From positions 117,897,410 through 117,961,409 of the forward strand of contig NC_061120.1 in assembly GCF_002878395.1 (NCBI RefSeq): a DNA stretch of 64,000 nt. The letters are read 5' to 3'. Under the pieces are notes generated by a model that saw nothing but the letters and a program-made list of their open reading frames with translations, was not told where the DNA came from and did no database searches. Positions 1 through 11,179 of this stretch are shown here, in pieces; the stretch's first letter is position 1, and each line of letters opens with the position of its first letter. This DNA is from Capsicum annuum. Its lineage: Eukaryota > Streptophyta > Magnoliopsida > Solanales > Solanaceae. The translations under genes and the position numbers were made by a program.

Positions 1-1140
1 AGTGTATGGTGTGTCAACAAGTGAAAGTTGAGCACCAGAGGCCCGGGGGCTGGCATCAAGAGATCCCATACCCGAATGGAAGTGGGAGGCGATTATTATG
101 GATTTTGTTACCCGTCTTCCTACATCCCAGAATCAATGTGATTCTATTTGGGCCATTATTGATAAAATGACCAAGTTCGCTCACCTTTTTCCCATGAGGA
201 CTAATTTCTCAGTAGAAGAATATTCTAAGTTGTATCTTCCAAAGATTATAAAGTTTATGGTGCTCCAATTTCTATCATTTTTAATCGTGGTCCTCCGATT
301 TTAACCCACATTTGAAAGTCATTCCAAAAGGGTTTGGGTACTAGAGTATTTCTTAGAATTATCTTCCACCCATAAATGGATGTGCAAGCGGAAAGGACCA
401 TCCAAACATTAAAGGATATGTTTCAAGCTTGTATGACTGATTATGGTGGTAGTTGATATGACCACTTGCCTTTGATTTAGTTTTCCTATAATAATATCTA
501 CCACTCTAGTATTTACATTGCGCCTTTTAAGGGATTGATCTCTTATTCGGTGGTACGAGGGTGGCAAGGGTAAATTACTTGGCCCTAATTTAGTCCACCA
601 AGCCTTAGAGAAGGTAAAGGTGATTCGTGATAGATTGAAAACTGTTTAAATTTGCCAAAAGTCATATGCAGATGTGAGGCATATGGACTTAGAGTTTAGT
701 GTTGGTGATTGGGTATTCCTTAAAGTATCTCCTTTGAAAGGAGTGAGTGATTCGGTAATAAGAGAAAACTTAGTCTCCAATTTGTTGGCCCTTACTTGAT
801 CGTGAAGAGGGTTGGAAATATTGCCTATGAGTTGGAGTTTTATTCTAGTATGAACTCCATTCACTTAGTTTTCCATGTCTTTATGTTGTGAAAATGTGAG
901 GGTAATCCTTTGTTGGTTGTTCCTTTGAGGGATGTTGATATTTCAAACTTTTTCTCCTATGAAGATATCCCAGTGAGGATCTTGGATCGAAAAGTTCACT
1001 GGTTGGGAGTGAAAGAGGTGATTTCGATAAAGGTTCTATAGAGGAACAAAAAGTCCCAAGAAGCTACTTAGGAAGCATAAGAGGACATAAAGTCAAAGTA
1101 CCCGCATTTGTTTCCTATTTTGGAAACTTGGGATAGAGGT
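1..1140 (+). pseudogene. Ty3/gypsy integrase C-terminal part with chromodomain, 5' truncated (element E1)
   Basis: This is the end of a gypsy pol that starts outside the window. The first 30 bases read as the CxxCQQVK tail of the integrase zinc finger. The catalytic core follows: MDFVTRLPTSQNQCDSIW, then IIDKMTKFAHLFP (about 98-260), which holds the first two expected aspartate regions. The region of the catalytic Glu (about 370-500) is readable only across frames and has stops. From about 930 a chromodomain-like tail reads SYEDIPVRILDRKVHWLG and ends near KYPHLFP (about 1,090-1,115). Integrase would insert the cDNA and a chromodomain targets chromatin. Several stops and frameshifts make it non-functional. 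A PPT and LTR follow, as expected for the 3' end of an element. Confidence 0.85.
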
Positions 1141-1633
1141 ATGTGTTGATCTTCTTGCTTTGATTTACATCTTGATAGATGATGGGTTAAAGTCCCCAAT
1201 ATGTTGTGTTAGACTATGTGTTCAAGTCCCTACCTTTTTGAAATTATGTGGTTTTTTTTGTGAGAGGTTTAAGTCCCTAGTATCTTGAGTTGATTTATGT
1301 CTTTTGGTAGATAATAGGTTCGAGTCATAAATTCTTGAATTGAGAAAGTATCCTTGGTAAATTGATTGGTTGAAGTCACTAAGTTGTTAAATGAGTATGT
1401 ATTGATAAGCATGGGTTTATGTCCCCAATCTTTGAAATCAATGAGTGTATTGATAAATATTGGGTTTGAGTTCAAAAGATGATGACGTGAATTATTGATT
1501 GATAATGAGCAAGATATGTGTTATAGTCTTGTTGTGTGCTTTTTCTAACTTGTTTGAAAGACCTTTTGATATGTGATAGTGTGTCGACTTGTGTTTATTA
1601 CTTTCCTTAACCCTCATTTGAGGATAAATGATC
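1141..1633 (+). other. 3' untranslated region of element E1
   Basis: No coding domain is visible between the chromodomain and the PPT. The stretch is built from loosely repeated phrases around GGTTnAAGTCCC, roughly every 50-60 bases (near 1,185, 1,220, 1,267, 1,320, 1,370, 1,410, 1,465). It ends with the gypsy-typical 'cctcatttgaggataaatg' just before the PPT. Open frames on the other strand here are by-products of this repeat. Confidence 0.6.
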
Positions 1634-1652
1634 AAAGGGGGTGGGGGGAGAA
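1634..1652 (+). promoter_or_regulatory. Polypurine tract of E1
   Basis: An almost pure purine run (AAAGGGGGTGGGGGGAGAA) lies directly before the LTR start. It would prime plus-strand DNA synthesis. The same arrangement (GGGGGAGAATTG) precedes the LTR at 7,830. Confidence 0.8.
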
Positions 1653-3944
1653 TTAAAATACCTAGACTTAGAACAATTGAAACACTTTATCTTTTGGTGT
1701 CACTGGGGTGATTACAACTTGGGGCTTGAGTCATACCAATTGAATATGAGTCTATCCTTATTCTCTTTCTCTCTCATATCCTAGGCAGTATGGTGAGGGT
1801 TACTCACTATCCTATGTAAGTATGATCCTTCCCTAAATCGTATCTTATGGTACGGTCGTACCTAGGTAAGTCGTATGGTGTGAGATGTTATCTTAGAGTG
1901 GACTAATTTTATTACAAGTGGAGCATATAACTTAGGGGTGTTGTACCCTTTGAATACCACTCATGGGTGTATGATCGTATCCTTAACAGTGTGTGTGACC
2001 TAGGATAATCCTAGGGAATTAGTCAGGGTCCACATCATACCATAGGGTACAAGTACTTAAGTGAGTCGTACCCCTGGATGGGTTCAATTTTCAGTCTTCA
2101 ACTAAGGGCCTTTTGGTTATTTCCCTTTTCTAAAACCCTAAGAACTATCACAATATAAGTGTGTGTAGCCTTCTAAGTATCCATTTTGATGGATCAAACA
2201 ACCTAAATACTATCTTAAGCTTATCTTTGAAGAATTGGAGGCTAGGGTTTCAAAAATTTTCATCAAAAGGCAAAGGAAAGTCAATATTCTTGTGATTCAT
2301 CATGATTAAGTTAGGTACCTCTTCCCCTTGCTAAATAAATCTAAGACTATTTATTTCACACTTCGATTAGTAAGTGTACATGGTGGTTCTGAATTCAAAT
2401 AAAAAAGGTTTTGTTGTCTAATAGTTAATAGTGATGATTATTGGTTAGACTTATGTTTATACATGTTATTAATTGTAGTTTGCACATGAGAATGCTTGTT
2501 GTATGTGGCCTAACATGTGGTTCTTGAGCAACCCTAGTCTTGATGAGTTCTACCTCAAAATTGTCCTTGGTAAAGGTATGTACACAAGGTGTTTGTGAAA
2601 ATATCTAAGTGAGATGCCTAGTTACATGATGATGATGTTATGAAGTAGGGCAACTGACAAAAATGTATGAATGCTTGATAAAATATATTATGAAGGTAAA
2701 GTGAGCCATGTATTGTGTAATTTATTTCCTTCATGATTAGATGAATAAAAAAGTGGTTAAAGTCCTTAACATAAAAATGAACTTTAATTGTGTGTTGAAC
2801 TAAAATGTGGTATAGAATTTCTAAGGAAGTATGAATGGCTTGTAAGGGTCTTGAGGACTACAGTTTGAAATGTATGATGAGTTTAATTAAGGCATTAGCC
2901 TATTGAAATGGTTGAGGAATGATGGCTCCCTTAAAGACCCCGTGGTTATGATGGTGTTGAATTGGCTAAATGGGTTAAATTCCTTATGGTGGAATTGAAT
3001 GTATGTGGATTCATTGACAATGGGTTAGAGTCCTAATGTGTGGATTCATTGACAATGGGTTAGAGTCCTAATGTCGACTAATGAGGGTCGTGATGGCTTG
3101 GGGTTAAAGTCCCTTGCCTAATAAAATTGCTTATGGTTAAATTCTCTTGCATAATGAGATCTTATGATGTTTAAGTATCGCACCAAATGAATTGGCTTGG
3201 GGTTAGGGTCCCCCCATCTAATATGTCATGAGGTTAGAGTCTCTTGCCTAATATGGGAGTATATGGTTGGAGTCCCTTTCTTGACTGAATATGTGTGAGT
3301 GATTAGAGTCCCTCACTTAAATAGATGTACAAGTGTTAGAATCCCTTAATGATATGTGAATATGGTTATAGTCCTATTCCTAGTAAAAAATACTTGAATC
3401 TATGAGTGAGGAAGGTTGGAGTCCTCCATTGCATTCATGATAAATGAATGCTTCCAAAGTATTGACGAGACTTGTCCCCTTAAATAGCATGTGACATATC
3501 TATTTGTATGGATAAGGTTATGAATGTGATTGAATATGATATATATTGACTTGTTGTTGAATAATAATGTTATTCACCACGCAACATAGGGGCTGGAGCG
3601 CTATCTTCTCTTTCTACACAGTGATTAGTTGATCGAAGAAGATTTTGCATTGACTACAGAGTGGTGAGCTTCCTTATTTCGAAAGACATTTATTCTTGGT
3701 CCCCAAACTTTAGACTTAGTCTCATTTTGACTTAGTTTCACTATTGTTGGGGGCTTATCGTGACATACATTTCTAAACTAAGGTTCGTATAACGGTATTG
3801 TGGATAACAGTGTACTTGGATATATCAGCTAGTGAGATTATATTCATGAAATTGTTAGACATTATTTAAGTTATGTCTTGTTTATGTTTTTTGCTCTCTT
3901 ATTTTATGGTCGGGATCCACCCGACCCATGTGAGTGATGCGATA
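1653..3944 (+). repeat. Gypsy LTR, type A
   Basis: The LTR starts right after the PPT; the expected TG is TT here. It contains a leader-like stretch with 'gctagggtttc' near 2,245, a repeat block at 3,004-3,440, and a tail with 'ctttctacacagtgattag' near 3,610 and 'gtggataacagtgtac' near 3,800. The same landmarks occur in the same order on the minus strand at 50,940-53,214, which defines the family. The final part before the primer site is missing: the sequence passes from LTR tail to mid-gag near 3,944. It serves both as the 3' LTR of E1 and as the upstream flank of the next gag-pol. Confidence 0.75.
3004..3440 (+). repeat. LTR-borne tandem repeat, 30-35 bp units
   Basis: It opens with two perfect 35-bp copies (3,004-3,038 and 3,039-3,073), then about eight decayed units of the form GGTTAGAGTCCCTTGCCTAA. 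The reverse complement of this motif is the 33-bp unit at 51,667-52,110 in the minus-strand type A LTR, so the array belongs to the LTR family. Confidence 0.75.
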
Positions 3945-4900
3945 ATTGTCAAAAAAGATTCTCAGGGCTATACAACATTTCCTAGTTTTTTGTCTTGTCA
4001 AAAAAGATTCTCAGGGCTATGGATGCAACAGATGTGGAAGTGGTAGAGTTTGCAGCTTATCAAATAAAAGATGCGGCGTACCATTGGTACAAGGAATAGG
4101 ATTAGGCAAAAGGTGACACTGATGAATCATTAATATGGGAGTATTTCTCTAATGCATTTTTGTAATGATTCTTTCCTTAGGAGTTGAGGAAAGAAAAAGC
4201 AAAAGATTTTATTAATTTTAAAAAAGGAAAGATGTCTATCAAAGAGTATGCTTTAACATTTCACCAGTTGTTTTGGTATCCTTTGGATATGGTTTCTAAT
4301 AAGAGTACCCAAATAAGAAGGTTCACTTAGGGAAGATGCCTCTATTTTTGTACTATAAATGCAATAGGTAGAGGAAAAAAAGAAGAAACATGTCGACTTA
4401 GGTGACAGGAAAGGAAAGAAGCTTAGATTCTCTGAGCAAGGTGGTGGCTAATAGTAGAGTGGAAGGGATGATGCTAAGTAGCCCTAGAAGAAATAGGTCA
4501 ATTCTTGTCTTACTCGACAGCTAGTGCTCCCTACCCAAAGCCATCAAGTGATTGGCGTTTCCATGATGGAGACAACTTCAGGGTACAAGGTGCCTAATCT
4601 TAGCCTAGTAGGGTTTAGTTGGCTCCATCATGTCCTCTCTATAGGTTTTATGGTCATCTGCTTTGGGGTTTCTTTGATGAGGAAAGGGATAGGTGCTTTG
4701 CTTGTGGTCACTTAGTGCATATGCCTAGAAACTATCCTATTTGTAAGGTGTTTTCGGAGGTGAACAAGGTTTTTGTTGTATCTTCTTCGGCTCCAACATC
4801 AAAGGGTGCACCATTTGGATCCGTCACTAATTGGAACTTTCTTTATGCACTAACTACACGACAAGAGTTGGAGGCATCACCTGATTTTATGACTTGTACG
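3945..4900 (+). pseudogene. Gypsy gag (element E2), broken
   Basis: Gag packages the RNA. The readable part begins at about 4,000 with AMDATDVEVVEFAAYQIKD followed by AYHWYKE, the usual Tekay capsid motif, then WEYFSNAFL and a KGKMSIKEYALTF phrase. A zinc-knuckle relic at 4,694-4,735 reads CFACGHLVHMPRNYP; the last Cys of CX2CX4HX4C is replaced by Tyr. The N-terminus, primer site and LTR end are deleted. A 26-bp segment at the new left edge (3,946-3,971) is repeated exactly at 3,995-4,020. Stops and at least two frameshifts make it inactive. Confidence 0.8.
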
Positions 4901-5450
4901 TTGAAACTTTTTTCCCGTAATGTGTACTATTTACTTGATCCGAGTTCCACTCTTTCTTATGTGACTCCATTTGTGGTTGCGCATTTTGGTTTTAGTTCAG
5001 AGTATGTTTCTGACCCTCTTTTTATTTCTACCCTGATAGGTGACTCTGTGATTGCAAAAAGAGTCTTGGGGGTGTGTAGTATATGTTGCTAAAAAAGAGA
5101 CATTTGTGGATATGTATGAGTTAGATATGGTGGATTTCGATGTTATTCTTGGGGTGGAATCGTTGCACTCATGCTATGCGTCCTTATATTGTTAGACCCA
5201 TAGGGTTGTCTTTAAATTCCCTAATGAGCTGATTATTGAGTAGGAGGGTGTTCCCTTGCTCCTAAGTGGATGTTTATAAGATATTTTAGAAATCGGAGAT
5301 TAATATCGAAGGGGTCTCTCTATCACTTTGTTTGGGTTAAAGATTCTAACTCAGAGGGTCCTTCTTTGTACTTGGTTCTAGCGGAACATGAATTTCTTGA
5401 GGTCTTCCATGATGACCTTTCTGTGTCCCTCTGAAAAGGAAAATTATGTT
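4844..5450 (+). pseudogene. Gypsy aspartic protease and linker to RT (E2)
   Basis: The segment starts LYALTTRQELEASPDF, the usual gag-protease linker. The active-site region reads LLDPSSTLSYVTPFVVAHFG at 4,930-4,990. This lineage normally carries DPGA or DSGA there, so the loop is altered. After a frameshift near 5,085 the stretch reads DFDVILGVESLHSCYAS (5,130-5,185), the conserved end of the protease domain. The protease would cut the Gag-Pol polyprotein. It is inactive as it stands because of the frameshift and later stops. Confidence 0.8.
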
Positions 5451-6075
5451 TGGGATTGATCATGTTCTGAACACTCATCCAATTTTTATTCCCCCATATA
5501 GAATGTCTCTGGTAGAGTTGAAGAGGATTAAAGAACAGTTAAAGGATCTTTTAGATAAGGGTTTCATCAGTCCTAGTATGTCCCTATAGGGTGCACCGAT
5601 GTTACTTGTGCGTAAGAAAAATGGTTCCCTATAGATGTGTATTAATTACCGATAACTAAATAAGGTTATGGTAAACAATAAGTACCCTCTTACGAGGATA
5701 GATGACTTGGCTGATCAATTGCAGGGTGCCAAATTATTTTCTAAGATTGATCTTCTGTCTAGGCATTATCAGCTTAAGATTCATGAAGTGGATATACCTA
5801 AGACAGCTTTATATACCCGGTTAGGCATTTTGAGTTGTTGGTGATGTTGTTTGGTTTGACCAATGCTCCAGTAGTATTCATGGATTTGATGACTAAGGTC
5901 TTCCATCAGTTGTTGGTTCTGTTTGTCATTTTGTTCATAGATGACATTTTTGTGTACTCTAAGAGTGAGATGGATCATGCCAACCACCACCATGTTGTGT
6001 TACATACTCTGAAAGAACAACAACTATATGCCATCTTATCTGAATATGAGTTCTAGTTGAACGCTATCATTTCTT
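5451..6075 (+). pseudogene. Gypsy reverse transcriptase (E2), broken
   Basis: Motifs appear in order: [14 protein letters not shown], a stop where SPWGAP is expected (TGG to TAG near 5,587), [36 protein letters not shown], then after a frameshift LFGLTNAP. The catalytic box is FIDD at 5,934-5,945, in place of the usual FVDD/YVDD. The domain would copy element RNA into DNA. At least three stops and one frameshift separate the motifs. RNase H follows directly. Confidence 0.88.
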
Positions 6076-6850
6076 AAGGTAATTTTATTTTAAGTGAGGG
6101 GATCATGATAGATCCGCAAAAGGCTGCAATGGTTAAGAAGTGTCCTACACCCATGACTTCAATTGATATTCAAAGATTTTTGGGTTAAGTGGGTTATTAT
6201 ATGAGGTTTGTGGAGATTTTGTCTTATATCGTTGCCCCATTGACTAAATTGACACAAATGAAGGCTAAGTTATTATGGTTTGATTCGTGTGAGGATAGTT
6301 TTGAGAAGCTGAAGGATAAGCTAACTTCGGCTCTAGTTTTGTCTTTGCCTATAGGCATAGTGGGGTTTGTGGTCTATTAGGATGCATCTTATATGCTTCT
6401 AGGCAGCTTAAGGTCCATGAGAGAAATTATCTTATTTATGATTTAGAGTTGTTAGTTTTAGTGTTTGTGCAAAAAATATGGCGGCAATATTTGTATGGAG
6501 TACATATGGACATCGTCTCCGATCATAAGAGCCTGTAGTATGTATTTACTCAAAAAGAGCTTAATCTCAGGCAGAAGAGATGGATTGAGCTTCTCAAGGA
6601 CTATGGCATGAGTCTTCACTACCGTGCAGGTAAAGCTAATATAGTTGTTGATGCACTTATCATGTTGTCTATGAGGAGTCTATCTAATATAGATATGAAG
6701 AAGCGGGAGTTGGCGAAGGATATTTACCACTTGGCTATCCTTGGAGTTCCTCTTTTAGACACTGGGGATGGTGGTGTGTTTATGCAGGGAGTGGTACAGT
6801 CATCTCTTGCTACTGAAATTAAGGAGAAGCAAGTGTTCAAGTGTTAGATT
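6076..6850 (+). pseudogene. Gypsy RNase H (E2)
   Basis: It begins with the connection domain (YYMRFVEILSYIVAPLTKL; then LLWFDSCEDSFEKLKDKL, 6,200-6,320). The first catalytic region, normally YCDAS, is damaged at about 6,375 (Y, stop, DAS). It continues NYLIYDLELLVLVFV, IWRQYLYGVHMDIVSDHKSL, ELNLRQKRWIELLKDYGMSL and YRAGKANIVVDAL (to about 6,660). The domain removes RNA from the hybrid during cDNA synthesis. An N-terminal deletion and stops inactivate it. Confidence 0.85.
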
Positions 6851-7680
6851 TTGTCTTGATGAAAATCGATAAAGCTACAGATGGGTAAAATTTAATGCCG
6901 TTTGAGAATAAAGGTTATGGTAATTTGCAGTACCAAGGGAAGTTATGTGTTCCCGATGTCAACGGTTTGCAAGAAAGGACTTAGTTAAGACGCATGAGTC
7001 GTGCTATATTGTTCATCTTTATTCCATAAAAATGTATTATGATATCAAGGAGATGTATTGGTGGAACATTATGTAGAGAGATATGGCTAATTTTGTGGGC
7101 AAGTGTATGTGTGTCACCAAATGAAACTTTAGCACATGAGGCCCAAGAGGTTGTATCAGGAAATTGAGTAGCATGAATTGAAGTGGAAGTGTTCAACTTG
7201 GATTTTGTTGCCGTTCTTCCCCGATCTCAAAATCAATTTTATTTGGTTTAAGTCATCATGGATAGGATTACAAAGTTGGGTCACTTTTTGCCAATGAGGA
7301 CAAACTTCTCTGCTGAGGATTATGCAAGGTTGTATCTTCATGAGATTGTAAAGCTTCATGGGGTACTGGTTTCTCTTATCTCTAATTGTGGTACGTGATT
7401 TACATCTTACTTTTGTAGTCATTTGAGAAAGGGTTGGGGACTAAGGTTAGCTTGAGTATGGATTTTCACCCACAGTTGGATGGTCAAGAAGAAATTACTA
7501 TTCAAATATTGGAGGATATGCTTCAAGTGTGTGTGATTGACTATGGTGGTAGTTGGGTTGAGCATTTACCTCTTATAGAGTTTGCTTACAATAAGAGCAT
7601 TTACCTCTTCAAGTATCTGCTCCTATTTTCTACTCTAGAAATTCATACCGAAGGTATGTCTCCTTAATCATACTTTTTGT
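6851..7680 (+). pseudogene. Gypsy integrase (E2), broken and truncated
   Basis: The zinc-finger region is around 7,010-7,130 (YDIKEMYWWNIM; then DMANFVGKCMCV). The core is readable by switching frames: LDFVAVLPRSQNQF near 7,197, then MDRITKLGHFLPMRTNFSAE (about 7,258-7,317), then 'HPQLDGQEEITIQILEDML' with the Glu region at 7,465-7,530, and LPLIEFAYN at 7,567-7,595. Sequence after about 7,600 no longer matches, so the integrase C-terminus and chromodomain are missing, unlike in E1. The paralogous E1 integrase at position 1 is clearly the same lineage. Confidence 0.8.
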
Positions 7681-7829
7681 TTTCAAACATTGTTAAATAA
7701 AAGATTGTATTCCTTTCATCTTTGTTTTCTAACTTAGTTAAAGGTTAAAGTCAAGGTGTTGGGGTATAAATCATGCTTGTACGGCATTGTTCCATCATTC
7801 GAGGATGAATGATCCAATTGGGGGAGAAT
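7681..7829 (+). promoter_or_regulatory. 3' untranslated tail and polypurine tract of E2
   Basis: A short non-coding tail contains the gypsy signature 'cattcgaggatgaatgatcc' (7,796-7,815), followed by the purine run TTGGGGGAGAA at 7,819-7,828, immediately before the LTR. Confidence 0.8.
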
Positions 7830-10020
7830 TGAAACACCTTGGGTTTTGATCTTTAGAACTTCTTGAGTTTTGAGCTTCTAGACATCACGCAACATGTGGG
7901 TACTAGTTGTATGACGTGGATACGGTTTAGTAGGGTCTTAGTCGTATATTAATAAATGTGTCTTTGGTTGGTTAATATCTAAGGTATGAATCGACACCAT
8001 ACAACTCATATAGAGATAGTATGAGTGAGTAAAGCCATCTCGTATGATGATCAATGTGTCATACTCTTAGTGGGTGTCCTAGGGTATGGTATGGGTACTT
8101 ATCATATACTTGGGTAAGAGTCGGCCTTGGTAGTTCTATGTTTGATAGTTTTGGGGTCCAACATTTTGTCTACGATATGGGCGGTGGGTACCACTCGTAT
8201 GATAGGGTACAGTTTGGGTGGTGGAGTCGTATCCTCTTATGGGAATTTTTGCAATTTTAGTTGGGGGTATTTTGGACATTTCCCCTCTTCACCCGTTATA
8301 AACCTCATGACCTAAAACACTATTGGGACTTCATTTGCCCTATATTCTAATCTTAAACAATTAAATACTCTTTTTAAACTCTCTCTAGCTCTTAGGTTAA
8401 GCAAAGACTGAGGTTTCCTTCAAGGTGGCCAATTAAGGCTCTAAAGGGTGGTTTCTCTCCGTCGTCTTCGTAGTCAACGGCATGTTACTCCTCCATCATT
8501 GTTAGTTCAACTAAAGGCATGTTTTATGAATGGTTTTTATCGCATAATTGTGATATTGTATTGGGTTTTGAATTAAATGTTTAGGGTTTTGGTTATTAAT
8601 TATTAATGTTTGTTCACCCATGTTTTTACTTATGGTTTTCATATTATAATGATGGTTTAACTTGTGGTTGCATGAGAATGGTCAATTGGTACTTGGCTTT
8701 GGAAACTATATTCCCTCAACATGTATGTTAAAATTCCTATAAGAATGTTTTTATTACATAGTTTGACTTTTATTGAAAACCTTGCATGGTATAATATGGT
8801 AATGGAACCTAAATTGATTAAATGGTTTTAATGGCTAAATGATAAGGTCTTAGTGTCCAAGGGTTTGATTTAAAAACCTTGTGGGGTACACGGGAATCCT
8901 CTAAGTGAATCTAATAATGGAATCTACATAGTTCATAGGAATCCCCTAAGTGTTGGTTATTGACATTGCCTACAAGCAATAGTTCATATGACAATAATAC
9001 TTCTTATAGCCTTGGTTAATAATATATGGAATTGGTGGTTTTGTTGTGTGCTAATGGTTTTAATTAAGCAATAATAGAAGGTTGATATAGCTAACCATAA
9101 AGGTGTAAGTCCAATGGACGGACACTGGAAACCCATGTTTTATGACATGAGGATTGGTCATGGTGACCATATACTTGTGGGTTACATGGGAATCCCCTAA
9201 GTTATACTTGTATATGTGTATAATGGGGGGCAAATGGTACAGGAGAATCCCCTTCCCATGTAATATTTGTAGTTCATATGGTTACACGCATCGGGGCCAG
9301 TTCAGGGGTTAACATTGGGCCCATCTAGTCTGTGGGTGGTTTAAGGATGATTAAGATGCAGAAACCCATGTTAATGGTTTTAAATGCATGCTAAACTCAA
9401 TTCCCTTTCCCGACATATATTATATATATGTGTGTGTGAGTGTATGGATGTGAATGCATATGGTTATTTACTTGGCATCAAATGTTGCCATTATTTATCC
9501 TTATCCTGAGTGTATACTAGAGTTCACCCACAAACCCATCTTCAAGCGTTGAATCATCATGCAATGAAGGAATCGACCATACTACTCCTCATGCTCAGTA
9601 ATCAAATTCGGGGACAACTTAGAATTGGATTGAAGTAATGAGCTTCAATACTCCAGAAGGCTCCATTTCATGATATGGTATTCTCTACATACTTTAGTTA
9701 TTTCTAGATTTTGGTTTTTGCTATATTGGTGGTATATCCTAGCCGGATATTATTTTACATTGATTGAGGCTTTGTCAAAATACTATATGTTGTTATGGGC
9801 GGTGTAGGAATTGGTGTCAACCTTGGCATTGGTGTTAGTATTGGGATGATACCAGTTGACTGTAATTGATTTATGATTGTTCCATTTTGTTATATTGTAT
9901 ATGTTCGAAATTCATCCAACTTATGGGGTAGGGCAGCTATGGTTGTGTATTGGGGGTGGTGTCCTTTCCTGGTTGGGCTTGAGGCACGCAACACGACCTT
10001 GCCCTAGTTCAGGTCATGTT
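7830..10020 (+). repeat. Gypsy LTR, type B
   Basis: It begins TGAAACACCTTGGG directly after a PPT, so it is a 3' LTR. A minus-strand relative at 53,215-55,448 begins TGAAGTATCCCGGG and shares landmarks such as 'gggccagttcaggggtt' (near 9,295) and 'ggcattggtgttagtattggg' (near 9,824). It resembles type A in layout but differs through most of its length. A TA/TG-rich patch lies at 9,416-9,442. The 3' end is blurred against the LINE, about 9,990-10,025. No coding content is visible in it. Confidence 0.75.
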
Positions 10021-10960
10021 ATTCAAGAGCTGCCACAAAATTACTATTGGGGCTGCTTGAATTGGTGTTTTAGTATTAGGAGATGTTTTAGCTTTCCCCC
10101 AACTAGAAATGGCATGATAAAGAATTGTAGAATTCCAATAAATGCCAACAAGTCCTGCATAAATTCTCCATATTTTCTTAGCAAATTCTTCAGTAAAGAA
10201 TAAATGATTCATATCCTCTATTTGAGGATTTACACAACACCTATATTAGAAGAAAAAAAATGGAATCCATTTCTGGCCAATATGTCATCAAGTGGTAGCT
10301 ATTTAACCTGACTCTTCATATTAGAAAAGAGATCTTAAAAGGTAATCCATTCAACCACATCTACTTAAAGAACCATTGTTTCTCCTCCTTATGCTTTATA
10401 GCTTCCTAAGCACTTTTGATTATGAATTTACCATTACTGGTAATCAACCACAAATTTTTGTCCTTGATTATAGAATGCACTCTCAAAGGATATTCCTCAA
10501 GTATATACTTTACCAAATTGTTAGGTAAGTGTTGAGATAGCAGGTCTTCATTCCATCTTTCACCTTGAAAGATTTGTTTTATCTCTAAATCAAATATCCT
10601 TTGATCTGTTGGAGTTGGTACACAAGACCCAACTTAAACAAATTGTTAGAACAACAACTTGTCAATCCATTCGTTGGTTCCTAGTAAATGTTATGTTCCA
10701 CTTCATATCTATCATGAAGCATCTTCCTCCAAAGTTGTGAACATCTTCTCCGTGATACCATGGTTGGAATTTTCTTCTTGCATTATTTCTTCCACTTAAA
10801 AGTGCACCATAGTGTGCTTGAAGTCCTGAATTTTCGCCATAGTTCGCCAAATAAAGCATTAGAAACTTCAAATAAAGTCCTTAAACCCATACCTCCTTCA
10901 TCTGTAGGCAAGCACAATTTTAGACAAGATGTCCAGTGTCTTCCTTTTTCCTTATTTCTC
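10009..10960 (-). pseudogene. LINE C-terminal region with zf-RVT-like zinc knuckle
   Basis: Reading down the minus strand: WNEDLLSQHLPNNLVKYILE near 10,550, DKNLWLITSNGKFIIKSA near 10,450, MWLNGLPFKISFLI near 10,350, then CCVNPQIEDMNHLFFTEEFA and KKIWRIYAGLVGI (10,240-10,130). The Cys-Cys and His-containing segment is the knuckle seen after RT in plant LINEs. Sequence ends at LWQLLNNMT (10,009), before any C-terminal RNase H. Stops lie between the motifs. Confidence 0.8.
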
Positions 10961-11179
10961 TGAAAAAAAACCTAGCAAATATTCTATGCATTTCCTATAT
11001 AGTATCTTTGGTAGGGGCCATAGCAGATGATGGGTATAAAGTCATACTCTGCGGAATAATTTTTACTAACACTACTTTGCCCCTATATGAGCACGACTTT
11101 CATTTCTGATGTAGAGGCTTATCCTTTAACTTTTTCATGAAAAGACATATTTTCATACTCCTATCGGTTACTTTTGGTC

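Noticed and set aside
5451..7680. Endogenous pararetrovirus (caulimovirid) as the source of the RT
   Set aside because: An integrase follows the RNase H, and LTRs, PPTs and tRNA-Met primer sites are present in the sister copies, which fits Ty3/gypsy elements.
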